This document shows, in pieces, positions 22,244 through 33,227 of a stretch of DNA of 64,000 bases. The notes beneath the pieces are model-generated. The model did no database searches. It was not told the DNA's origin and saw only the letters and a program-made list of their open reading frames with translations. Numbering within the stretch: the stretch's first letter is position 1; the number at the start of each line of letters is the position of its first letter. Location: the NCBI GenBank assembly GCA_963169105.1, contig OY720632.1, positions 6,572,001-6,636,000 on the forward strand, given 5' to 3'. The DNA comes from Ceriagrion tenellum. Its lineage: Eukaryota; Arthropoda; Insecta; Odonata; Coenagrionidae. Made by a program: the position numbers and the translations under genes.

Positions 22244-22975
22244 ATAGTTCATAGCCTATAGTTCAAACTACGTTTAGGGAGTCACAAAAAAAATTACCAA
22301 TGAAAGAGAGCAATCATCATGGCTCCGGGGATTTTGACAGAGTCAAATACAGAGACAGAGTCAGATAGTTCAACGCCAGGATGTGAGCATGCAGACAGAA
22401 GTGATGGTGAATTTTCTTCAAAGAAAGCATTGCTCGAGGGGCTCCATCAGAGCCTTATGATAACTTTAGGAAATTCCCCAGTAAACATAAAGAAACTTAG
22501 TCATTCTAAAAAGTATCACCAGGAGAAGTAAGAAAAGTTCAAACTATGTTTAGGGAGTCTTAAAGAAAAATTACCAATGAAGGAGAGCAATCATCATGGC
22601 TCCGGGGATATTGATAATGCTGGCACAGAAATTGTGAAGCAGCTGAAAGAAAAGTTTGACTCTACAGGGACATCGGCTGTTAAAATTCAAATACTGTGTA
22701 TTCTTCCAAAAATTAGGTCCATATCAAGAATAGTTGAAAACTTAAGTGCATCTAAATATATGGTTCTTAAAATGAAGGAACTATGAGAATAGCAAGGCAT
22801 ATTATAGACTCCACATCCAAGAATTGGTCGGTTGCTGTTAGATGAAACAACGAAAAACATTGTTACCTTGTCTTGTGAGCCCAATGTAAGCCGGGAAATG
22901 CCCAGGAAAAAGCAATGTAAAAGTATTAAGGAAGGAGCTCAGCATGTTATGAGGCAAAAGAGATTGCAGTAGCAA
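22244..22975 (+). pseudogene. Relic of an arthropod transposon-associated protein, N-terminal part
   Basis: One plus-strand frame (22319-22972), broken by stops, reads ALLEGLHQSLMITLGNSP, then ILCILPKIRSISRIVENL, then TPHPRIGRLLLDETT and EPNVSREMPRKKQC. I recall this order (LPxxWSIRKIxxEF..., a P-G linker, FYESDxxSRxMPGKKD) from a protein found in multiple copies in arthropod genomes, probably transposon-encoded. A 75-bp stretch is duplicated (22261-22335 and 22537-22611, period 276 bp), inside the pseudogene. The class of element is uncertain. Confidence 0.55.
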
Positions 22976-23299
22976 CTCAATAATACAAAGTTGGCAGGAC
23001 CGAAAAATCGGCACTTTGTATTTTCAAAACTTTTTAATTAATCGCAAAAAATATTTCCCTTTACCTTGACTTCTCTAATACTTGGAAAGGCTTAAAAACG
23101 ATTTCTAGCCATTATTCATAAAAGCATTTTTAAATAATGCCTTTACATAATAAGCTAAATGTCACAAATGATTGGGTACTTAGTTCCACCTCTTAGTTCT
23201 CTATGCAAATGATTTTTAGTTGGCCATCATTTTCCTTGCAAAAATTTCACCCAGTTTATAAAGCAGGTTCTGCATCTGTATGAGACTCCAGCTTCCTTA

Positions 23300-23965
23300 A
23301 AAGAAACATTTGTTTCTAACATCTATGCAGTTAAAATGGTAGCCTGGCGTAGATTACGATTCCAATCACCCTTTCCTTATCGCTCAATCACAGGTAAAAT
23401 GAGTAAAGGACTCAGTCCATTTAAAAAATCCTTCACATGTTATTATTAGCGGTTTCTTCCGTATCGCCTGCTGGATGTACGAACTTGAGAAAAAATATTA
23501 TTTCATTCCTATTACTAATCGCTTGATGACAAAGGGTGTGATCCGGAAATTTTCCATATCTTTATCAGCTTGGGGTATACTAAGTTTCCGGAGATAAATG
23601 GGGAGATGTTTTGGACAGATGGAATATTTATGTGGAGGTTGTGGAGAGTGATACCGAAGAAAATAGAACCTCAGATCACAGTTCGTGGAGAAAGAACAAA
23701 CGCTTCAATTCCTGCCCAGGAAATACCTTCACTTGCAATGATGGCACATCACCAATCCAAATCTTATCGATATTTCTAACACCTACGCAGTTAAGATGAT
23801 AGCTGGCCTGACTGTGCTTCCAATCGCCCTTTCATTATCGCTCAATAATAGGTAAAAAGAGCAAAGGAAAAACCATTTCAAAAACCCTTCTCAGGTCATT
23901 ACTTGTCATTTCTTCCATATCGTCTGCTGGATATACAAACTTGGGAAGAAATATTATTTCAAGCC
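23300..23965. repeat. Diverged tandem duplication, period about 463 bp
   Basis: The block from about 23309 (TTTCTAACATCTATGCAGTT) to 23508 recurs, diverged, at about 23771-23965 (TTTCTAACACCTACGCAGTT). Both units end near AAATATTATTTC. The spacer holds two short frames with no recognised motif. Its function is unknown. Confidence 0.65.
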
Positions 23966-24653
23966 AAGTTCCAAGCCAAACAGTTTCACCATTCATTGAA
24001 GTTAGAGTAAGAAACATTAACTCATGACCAAGTTCCCTTTTACTTTGATGATTAGTGCTTATAGTCCTATACTGAAAGACATTAATCTAGTATATAAATT
24101 AAGCGATTATTTTTTATCCTTCTATGCATAATCTCTTTGCATCATGGGTGTTATGCTGAATGCCATTTCCTCCAATGGAGTCCTTATATGCCAACTTTGA
24201 TAAGCTAAAACATAGAAACTAGTGAAATGCCTCATATTTAAAAAGTGATTACCGAGTCACTCCACTGATTTCAGAACACTTTATCCACAATAGTGTGACA
24301 GAGAAACTTCATCCCAAATGGGGATCGCAGAGATATTCCAGATCCAGCATTCTCCATTCCATTATTTAGTTATTTTCTATCCTCTCAGCGACCTACACCT
24401 TCTATACTTGACTGTGCTGTGGAGTATAAAACAAAAACGAAATAAGATTAACTGCCTGAAGCCTAACTCAAGGGGACTAAAGTAACGTAACTAAATTAAC
24501 TCAAGGGGACCCCGTGCCACACACCCTAGTGGTGGCTTGCACAGTATTACGTAGAAGTAGATGAACACTTAAGCTGAGTATGTCACGACGTGACAAAACT
24601 TGAATCGTAGCAAATAAAATCAAAGTGGACAATAAAGTTTCTCAATTTTTTAA

Positions 24654-24964
24654 CCCTCTTAGTGCGGCGAGCCAATATATCGGCTTTGGCATCTTGGGTG
24701 AAAAGTGCGGCGGGCCGATATATTGGCTCATAGGCAAAAAATTGTTTAACTTAAGCACACAAATATAATTACAATTATTTTTTGTATGATGTAAAAGTCT
24801 TTTCTGATTATTACCTAATTCAATGTATACACAATAAGAAAAACTGCGTATGAATATTTTAAACAATAACTTTACAATATTTATTTTCCTAGAGTGATAC
24901 ATTTCATTAAGTTACCCTCCGCATTTCTCGCTGGAACCGCTGGCATGAGTCAGCACTAAGAGGG
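24654..24964. mobile_element. 311-bp piggyBac-type MITE
   Basis: Terminal repeats CCCTCTTAGTGC and GCACTAAGAGGG are flanked by TTAA (24650-24653 and 24965-24968). Inside the left arm the motif GCCGATATATTGGC-like (near 24668-24728) occurs twice. No coding potential. It is the third TTAA-flanked short element in the window, with ends distinct from the other two. Confidence 0.85.
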
Positions 24965-24968
24965 TTAA

Positions 24969-27299
24969 TTGCCATGAAAACAAAAGAAACTTCTCCAGTG
25001 TTTCTCCGGTTGGAAACTTGCTTCTGTTGCACAGATTACCAAGCTGCATGTTTCTGGGACTTAAGATCAACTTGCTATGAAGTCTCAACCAAGGAGAGAT
25101 TCCAGTAGGGCGATTACCTAACTCATAACGTTCCTAATTCGACGTTACTGAACGTCTGATGAAAGGCATATCATCGGCGGCGATTATGGATTGGATGTTC
25201 TCTCCTTGCCGGGGGTGCACAATGCCAGCCGAGTTGTCAGCAGCTCGAAGCGATCACGGAACTGGAAAAGGTCGCTGGATAACGTCACAAACCAGACGTT
25301 ACTAGAGACTAGGGACCCAGTCTTCCACAATGCCTAGTAGTCACGTAGTATGATTATATGCTTTTATGCACCAGCCTAATATTCCGCATTCTAACGTTAG
25401 AAGTCAGATGTAATTGCTACTCTCGGAGACTGTCATCTGAGGAATTTCAGTGGAAAATTTATATTTTTGATGAAATTTTAATTTCCTCGAGACGTTGCCT
25501 TGAATTATCAATCTGCTGTAGAGATGTATTTTTTTGCATGTCACGACATTTCTCCTACACATTAATTATGGCAAAGGTTGGCAGTTTACTTGAGTGAAAT
25601 TTCGTTAAAATTGAGCAATTTTTAATGTTCATCTAAAATTAGAGGATAATAATTGACAGGAGAATAGTAACCAAAAAGTATACATCTCAGTGTTCATTTT
25701 GGATGGCATTTTCAAATTAACAAAATGCACTGAAGATAATTTTATTTATGTTAGTGTTTGGTTGTGTTGTTGTTTTTGTTCTAGACAGATTCTATGTCAT
25801 AAGTGTGTTGTGTTCTTTAGCAGTGTGCAAGCTTAGTGCGTTTTGGAATTCTTCACTGTGGAGTAAATCATATTTACCACTTGATATACTTGGAGGTGAT
25901 TATTGTATAGCCAAGAGATTTATTTTTACAGCGATTTTGTCACACACACGTGTGGAAGCTCGTCCTGCATGTACAAAGGAGTGATATGTGGCTGCGATTT
26001 GCTTTATCAGCGTTCTGGTGATTCTTTTGTATATTTTTTCATGAAATAATTCTTTGGGTGTAGTGTTTTCTGAAAAGGCGATGAGGTAAAACTAGTAGGA
26101 GGCTTAGGAAGTGCTAGAATTTTGGGCAGACTTTTAATTATGAAGTATTAAGAATCGTGCTAATTGTATCCCAGGTATGAGATGAATTAAGTAGTTGAAA
26201 TGTGTGAATTTGAGTAGTTGAAATAAGTAAGGTATAGTACAGCCAATTGGGTTCACTGCAATGAATGTGTATTCAATTTTTGTTGTTAACTTTGGTTAAG
26301 CTGGTCACAATAAAATTTCTCACTGGCACGATACTCTGGTCTTACTCTCATAATTCCACAATTTCCTTACGATATTGGTCAACAGGAGTTATTGACATTT
26401 TGATTCAATGTAACATTGGTACAACGGTAATTATGTAGCTCAAATCTGACAATTCGCTGGTGAGCAGAAGTATAATTTCCGTAAATGGAGATGGTTTAAT
26501 CTAGAAAAATATTGTATTTCATGCAACATATACCCTCTGTTCCAGCCAGTCTTTCACCAACATCATGCTCACATGTGCACTTTAGCCTGTATCTCCATTC
26601 CAAAGATCTTCAAGAAATAAATGAGACATTAATTAGCAGCCTCATTATCTTGTTTTACGTTTCACATCGGCCACTCGTATGTTGTTTGGACACTACTAGC
26701 TAGGAACCGACTGAGGACCTCCGCATCATTAGTCACGTTTGTGGTTCATGCCCATTCCGCACGATTTCGTGCTTCCAGGTCATGGCAAAAGACAGCCAAG
26801 GGACACCTCCTCCAAGAGCTGAGCAAGGAGCGCTCTCTTCAAAGGACCATAGGAAGAGGTAGGGGTCATAGAAAAAATCTGCCACAGCTGAGGCTGAATC
26901 CTAATTCCTCTCAGTGGTAATACCCTGATAATGGCAATAAGTTTTTTGCAGAGTAGTATTTTTGTACTTAGTTCCTACAAAACGTGAGAAGATTTTGAAA
27001 TAGAGCAATTCAGGATCCAATTTCTGCCCATGTTGTGTCATATTACAATACCTAGGACTCATGCCAAAAAGTTACTCGTGTCATCACAACGAAATCTGAT
27101 TCAATTGGTCATTTACCTCATGGAATCAGGGATAGTAGTGATGATAGATCAAATGTAATGTATCAAAGGCTGGTTACTCAATGTACTCACTGTAGTAATT
27201 CATGGATGAAAGTTTGTTCCAAGAAAATTTCACGGAGTTACCCCAAGAACATCTTAGAATCAAGTTAAAGAGAAGGCTACCGTGGTGATTTCATTTTAA
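24969..27299. other. AT-rich interval with no recognised gene
   Basis: Short frames (for example 25748-25984) show no family motif. I saw no terminal repeats or tRNA-like boxes. The frame at 26512-26703 also lacks recognisable features. Confidence 0.4.
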
Positions 27300-27509
27300 A
27301 GATTTCAGTTTTTCTGGTTTACTCATGCAATGGACTATATTTCATAGGACGATATTCCGCAGACGACAGCTTCTTCAGGTTGAAGTGTCTAAGCGGTTTA
27401 TCACAGGCCTTATACATTACAATGTTATATTGTTGAGCCACTACCCTGATTGGGTCACCTGTTTCAAAATTTGAAATAATCTTAAGTTAAGAGTCTGTTG
27501 AATTTGTGT

Positions 27510-28290
27510 ATAAGGCAAAAATTCTGTTTAATGGCCAATATTGTCAACAAACTCATGGCCTCGCTATGGGCTCTCCTTTGTCGCCAATTTTGGCAGATAC
27601 GTTTATGGATTTTTTAGAGTGAAAACTTTTTGATTCAAAACATCCACTGTTAAAACATTGTTTTTATTGGTATCGTTATGTGGATGATGTCCTTTGTTTG
27701 TGGCTTGGAAGTGCTCGACAGCTTGATAATTTTGTAACGTTATTAAATAATCAGTACAGTTGTATAAAATTCACAGTCGAAGTAGGTGATAACACTACAC
27801 ACTCTTTAGATTCGACTATCCTCCATTCAGAGGGTAAACATGACATTTCAATTTAATGAAAAACGACCTATACAGATGCTGTTATTCCAAATGATTCTTT
27901 CCACCACCATAGTCACAAGCTGTCATTCTTCCATGCCATGATTTTCCGTTTGGTCAATGTACCAATGAGTGATGCAAATTTTACCAAAGAGTTAAATATT
28001 ATTTTACAAATTGCGACGAGAAATGGATTCAATAACAACACCATTTTTTTAATTTTGGACAGAAAGCTTAAACAGCAGGCCATTCACTCTCTGACGACAC
28101 TCCCTTTTACGATAAATGACAAGCCTTTACGTTGGTGCAAGATACCATTTTTAGGGAAATTGATGTGCAGGATCATGAAATCCATGCCTGTGAACAAGTT
28201 TAACAGGTCTTTTTATTCCCCCATAACTATAGGAAAACTTCTTTTTAACACTAAAGACAAAATTGAAACTTCAGATAAATGTGGTGTTTA
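27510..28290 (+). pseudogene. Penelope-like reverse transcriptase, C-terminal half
   Basis: The plus-strand reading contains GLAMGSPLSPILADTFMDFL, then YRYVDDVLCLW with the two catalytic aspartates (about 27670-27700), then SFFHAMIFRLVNVPMSD and a stretch of about 100 codons (27938-28290) leading to the GIY-YIG domain. The YVDD pair is kept, but in-frame stops and at least one frameshift (near 27860) disrupt the protein. The N-terminal half is missing. Confidence 0.85.
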
Positions 28291-28616
28291 TGTTTTGAAT
28301 TGTGACTCATGCGTGCACTCATGAACGTCACGCTAAGTACATTGGCCAAACTGGACGGAGATTTGAAATTAGGATTAAGGAGCATAGAAAATGTTTTTTA
28401 ACTGGTGACGTTTCTTCTATGTTTGCCAAACATTTATTACATTGTAAACATTCAAGTGACTTTAAACCTGAAATTTTACATGTACAGGATAAGGGCAAAA
28501 AATTAGACTTCCTCAAACAATTTGAAATTGTAAATGCCGTCAAACAAAATTCAAATTTGGTAAATTACCTCTCATTTGATATGCATCATTCACCACTGAT
28601 ATCAATCAGCTTTTAA
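28270..28616 (+). pseudogene. GIY-YIG endonuclease domain of the Penelope-like element
   Basis: CGVYVLNCDSC supplies the GIY-like strand. After a one-step frameshift near 28320, YIGQTGRRFEIRIKEHRK supplies the YIG motif and the catalytic arginine region. MFAKHLLHCKHS and KLDFLKQFEI follow, as in Penelope-like elements. This domain nicks DNA in active elements. Confidence 0.85.
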
Positions 28617-28960
28617 GGTTTGTTTATGTCATCTACTCAACCTTGCCATGGTGTGTGTTTATCACCTACCCATCCCCATTGACGTCATTCTCCTTTCAAC
28701 CAACCTTTTCTTTCCCTCCCTCCCCCCCCTCTTTTCCCCACCCTCCCTCCCTCGCCTCCCCCACCCGCCCTCAGTTTGGTATATATGGACAACGAAAATG
28801 TAAACTTGTACCTTGACAATGACATAACTTTGTCGAAACCATGGTTGTAGAGAATAAAATGTGTGGAAAGTACATAGTGAGTTCTCTTTCCATGTGTCGT
28901 TGTTCCACAAAGTGAAGCCTGAAACTGTACCTTGTGTTGAAATAATCAGTTTTAAATGAA

Positions 28961-30190
28961 TAATTATATCAATCGCGGGGACGGCTATACCCTTGCAAGT
29001 TGTTGGAAACTTTATCTATTTCCTCATTGGCAAAAGTAAACCATGGTTTCTTCATAATGAAGCCATGAATTTTGGTGATAATGACTGCGACAGGTATCCC
29101 AGTTCTATTTCCCATTATTTAATCACGTCATTTTTCTGTTCGAGCACTCAATAAATTACAATTGCCTCCAATAATGTGGCATTGAGGTGGTACATGGTGC
29201 CACACATGAGTTATAACCAAAAGAGAATTGCTTACATTATGGAAGTGCAGATAACAAATAAAACAAAATAAAATAAGGGAAAAATTGCCTTAAGCTCCTA
29301 TTTTCCCCGTCACTCAACATCTGAAATATCCACGACTTAAATTACATAAATAACTGTGTGACTCAGCCACTTGTGAGAGATGAATGCACAAACATTCACA
29401 CATTTTACACTATTGATAGGTTATATTTGGCAATGCTGATTTGCTGGGTGTCTACATCAGCAAATAGAGACCTTTTCTGATGTGATGCCCCCATCCTCCC
29501 CCCCACAAGATTCGTAAAAACGAACTCAGTTTCTCTGAGGGGACTGGGTCCGAGATTCGTAATTTCGAAAATTTTGTCTTCTCTAATAGTGATCATATCA
29601 ATATGTATTTAACATAGGCTTTTCATCGACACCAACAGTTTTGCTTCGTAAAATCGAAACTTCATATATCCATGCTTTATACTATCGAGTTTCTACTCTA
29701 ATTCCAGGAAGATTTTTGCCCATTATAAAGAGAGATCTCCAGATGAAAAAGTTAACTTTTCCAAGTTTGCACATGTGAGACCTATGGAGTGTATCCCTGC
29801 TGGAGCTACAGGTACGCACATTGAGTGCATTTGTCTTATCCATCAAAACACCAAACTTACATTTGAAGGAGCAAAACCAGGCCAACTCCAGGCCAACGAA
29901 AATAGAAAATTGGTTTTCACCTGATACAGGGATTGCCTAATAATGACTCTACGTGAAATTCCTGGGGAGAAATGTTACACCGTTAACTATTAAATGCCCT
30001 CCCATGCCCTCGACTTTGAGAGGAGTCATAGAGAGTGTGCTTGACACCAATTTCTTTGGAGAGGTATCATATCAACAATGGGTTCAAATAGAGATGCATT
30101 TTGGAGACATTTGGCAAGACCTCTGACAAATTTGTTGATTTATTCATAATAAAAATCCTTAATGTGAATTTTTTTGGCGTACTAGAGACA
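28961..30190. other. Interval with no recognised gene; one family A terminus-like piece
   Basis: Around 29610-29700 the sequence TTTTGCTTCGTAAAATCGAA and a following GAGTTTCTACT resemble the terminus of family A (compare 15530-15580). This suggests a small third fragment. No coding sequence was recognised. Confidence 0.4.
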
Positions 30191-30198
30191 GCTTAGTA

Positions 30199-30660
30199 GT
30201 GAGGGAAGTGCTAGTCATAGCTGACTTCTCCGAAAAATTATTCTTTTGTTCTTCAGGAGAGCATGCAAGGAGTGTACTGAAGCAACAAGCAAGCAGTACA
30301 CTTGTTTTCTTGTTACTATCATCCAGTATAAGGGCAGTAAGTCCTTCCTTGGAACCTTTCGGTGATATCGGACTGTACTACTCATATTACGACTGTTTAC
30401 AGTTTTCAACATTCCCTACTTTCGTTTATGAAAAAAATGAAAGACCTGAAAAAATTATATACTTTTATGATGGATCCACTGTTCACTATGGAAATAGATT
30501 TAATATCCTCAACCTCGTCCATCATCAGGAGGACTTTAATGTAGTAGCTAAGTGGCATTACCCTTACAACTTCCAATGGAAAAGGTCCAAGTGACGAGTT
30601 AAGAGGCACAGTTAAATGGTGTGCAACGCATGCAAATCTACAGTTAACTTCCAGCTTTCC
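30199..30660 (+). pseudogene. Relic of the same arthropod transposon-associated protein, C-terminal part
   Basis: Plus-strand reading gives REVLVIADFSEKLFF, then (neighbouring frame) ISDCTTHITTVYSFQHSL, then IIYFYDGSTVHYGNRF and LNLVHHQEDFNVVAKWHY. From memory this matches the second half of the protein whose first half is at 22319-22972 (motifs VLVxADFAENYxF, YFSDGAxxQYKNRKNF, CHHxEDFGVxAEWHF). There are two frameshifts and a stop. The acidic residues in ADF and DG suggest a nuclease-like fold, but this is inference. Confidence 0.55.
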
Positions 30661-31410
30661 ACATAATTTGAGTTTTTCCCATCAAAGTAAAATTCATGCA
30701 TTAAGCTTTAAATTTCATACACTCAGTGTAATTTTAACCTCTACCTTCCAGAGTTTTTCCGTAGTCATACGCCTTGCTGGCCGGGGTTTTTTAAATGACC
30801 GGTGTTTTTTAAAAGTCCATCAATGTGCCAAACGAACATGCTCGGCAGTCTAGGGACACAATTTTTGTGCCGGAGAGACACGCTCGGGAGATAAAGGTTA
30901 AGGATATTTGGATTTTTAATCTTCCATGTGTAATGCATAGTCAAGACAAGATTAAGACGAATCATGGTGTAATTTCTTTTCGTCATCGGTGATGAGACCT
31001 TTCTTCAGCGGACATCATTGTCCTGTGCTTTGTTTAAAATGTTTCAAAAGTGATTATTTTTAAGGAATTTCTCGGTATTGTTTCACTTAATTTTGAATTA
31101 CCTTAGGTACTTCATACTAAAAATTGCGATAATAGATGAAAAAGTATTGCAAATGTTGAATAACTCCGTCTATCGGTACGGAATGGTTATTATGGTTAAA
31201 ATTAAAAAAAATATTCTCTTAAATGGAAAAACACCCATCTCAAAAATAATATATTACACGCATAACAAAAGAAGGTACATCAAGTATAAAAATGAGCTCG
31301 AAAAAATTTGAAACACAAAAATTTTAACTTCCATTAAACGTCTTTCTACGTTGATCCTTCCTTGAGATATGCCATTTCGAAAATCTAATGGCAGTGAAAA
31401 TAAAAAAATT

Positions 31411-31467
31411 TTTTGCAAAAGTTTTAAAAACAGCCGAATAACGGCTGTTTTTGAGACTTTTGCAAAA
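31411..31467. repeat. Near-perfect hairpin, 26-nt arms
   Basis: The left arm 31411-31436 starts TTTTGCAAAAG and ends ACAGCCG. The right arm 31442-31467 starts CGGCTGT and ends CTTTTGCAAAA. A 5-nt AATAA loop separates them. Mismatches are few. It may be the centre of a fold-back element or a palindromic MITE remnant. No small-RNA claim is made. Confidence 0.75.
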
Positions 31468-33120
31468 TGCTTGAATTGGTCTTCAATATACCATTAAGCG
31501 AACGTTTCCTCAAATTTTCATCAATATTGGTCCGTAGTGGCATGGAATGGCCCATAGACAACCAAGTTGTTTCATACATAGCCTTTCCTTTCATCTGAGC
31601 AACCTCTGTTCATTGAACTACAGTGAATTGAAAAGGTGATAGTGTTTCAAACGCAGCTTGATGTCACGCCTACCATTCACTATACAAGATACTGGTAATA
31701 AGTTAAAGAGAATAACAGGTCACTTTCCATTCAGTAATCTTTAGCCTCGTGTTAGTTGGTTGTAATATCGCATCTGAGTTTCTGAGAGTATATATGTATT
31801 TTGGTGTGCATCATTTTCTAATATTTTAATGAATCCAAAGTGTTTCATTAGCATGGAAGTTAGTGCTGAGTCAGATGATCTGCCTCCCGTCAACACTAGT
31901 GATGATAGAGTACTTAAAATGAGCTGCGACATGTGCATGCTAACTGTAAAATTACATCCATGAGTATCTACTGTGATTTACCCGATAAATAAAATACATT
32001 AATCATTTAATAATAATTTCTGTTGCAGTGTTTCTATATTTGTCGCAGTGTAAGGCCCAGGTTTGACCAAGTCAAAGAGTTCAATTCTATCTTTACTGCA
32101 TTGCCATTCGGAAAGATTACATTGATAGTGCAATAGGACATGTGCAACTGTAAATATTGCTAAATGTATGTGCAGTGAAGGGTGAAAAATGCCTGGAACA
32201 TTAAGTCACTGCTAAAAATTATAAGTCTAGCCTTGTGATACACGAAGAGTCTCACAATGAGACATCCTGAGAACTTTGCTGAGGAAGCCTAAGCCTCAAT
32301 TCTTTTCTGAAACCGGAGAGGGATGTAGACAAAATGTCACCAAGTTCTCTTGAATAGGCCCCGGGTTTGCACAAAAATTGTACGGCTCGAATTTCGTTCT
32401 GCTACAATACTTTTCATTAGGCATGTACACACAATGGATGTCCCCACAAGTATGTTGATGGATAGATACGAGGACAAATGCTCCATATTAGAGTAGGGGA
32501 TATATTATGGCCACAAGGTCATGTATTAGAGCAATTTTGGTTGCACATGCAATACAATTTTAATGGTGATTGTGTTCATGCATCGGCTCATGCATAAATA
32601 ACAATGGCTTTACACTCATGTAGTAATTCATTGCCATAGTGGTGTGGGTTAAGGCATTGGTTGAATAGAATTCAAGCATAGCACAGAATCAAGGCCTTAC
32701 TACATAATTTTTTTTCAGTTAAATATGCTTTGGAAACAATGTAAGATTCCCAATCCTTAACATGCACAACAGCAACTTCATTTTTAACTTTCAAACTATC
32801 ACCTGGATCTTCAACTAACCCTGCGGAGTATACCAAGAGCCAATTTTGGGATTCTGCGCTCAGCCTGGATTGACACTTAACAGGCAGAAGATTAGTCATT
32901 GGCCAAATATTTTCACATTTTGTAAACTGAGGATACTATTTAGAGGGGGGAAAGAGAGAGAGAGCTCAGATCAGTTATGGGTCTTTTTGAAGAACGTAAA
33001 CGATGGATAGAGATGTAAATTTTTATAGCAAAGAAATGTCATTAATCTGAATTTTTTTCCCAGCAATTACGCTAGAATGTTTATGGCATGACGACAAAGA
33101 AAAATTTCTTAGTTAATTCC
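31468..33120. other. Interval with no recognised gene
   Basis: Only short frames without motifs. There is a short GA run near 32951-32965. No terminal repeats identified. Confidence 0.4.
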
Positions 33121-33131
33121 TCATTAAAAAA

Positions 33132-33227
33132 TTTTTATTACCGACCTAGGTTTCGATTGCCTTTCAATTATTTCCAAAGGTCTCGATTTCGATTGCAAGG
33201 CAATCAAACCCTAGGTTGGGAATAAAA
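33132..33227. repeat. Imperfect palindrome of about 96 bp
   Basis: The left arm TACCGACCTAGGTTTCGATT faces the right arm AATCAAACCCTAGGTTGGGA, with ATTGCC/GGCAAT and flanking TTTTATT/AATAAAA also pairing. The spacer is about 33 bp and contains a second CGATTTCGATTGC. It resembles the termini of a tiny MITE or a fold-back. Confidence 0.6.

Larger units (their letters stand above)
27300..28960 (+). mobile_element. Penelope-like retroelement, decayed
   Basis: The element holds a reverse transcriptase relic (27500-28290), a GIY-YIG endonuclease relic (28270-28610) and a pyrimidine-rich 3' region (28620-28900) with CGAAACCATGGTTGTAGAG followed by AATAAAATGTGTGG. At 27300-27480 a minus-strand piece reads like the same type of 3' end in the opposite direction; this is either a 5' rearrangement or a second fragment. 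RT plus GIY-YIG in this order defines Penelope-like elements. Stops break the frame, so it is inactive. Confidence 0.85.
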
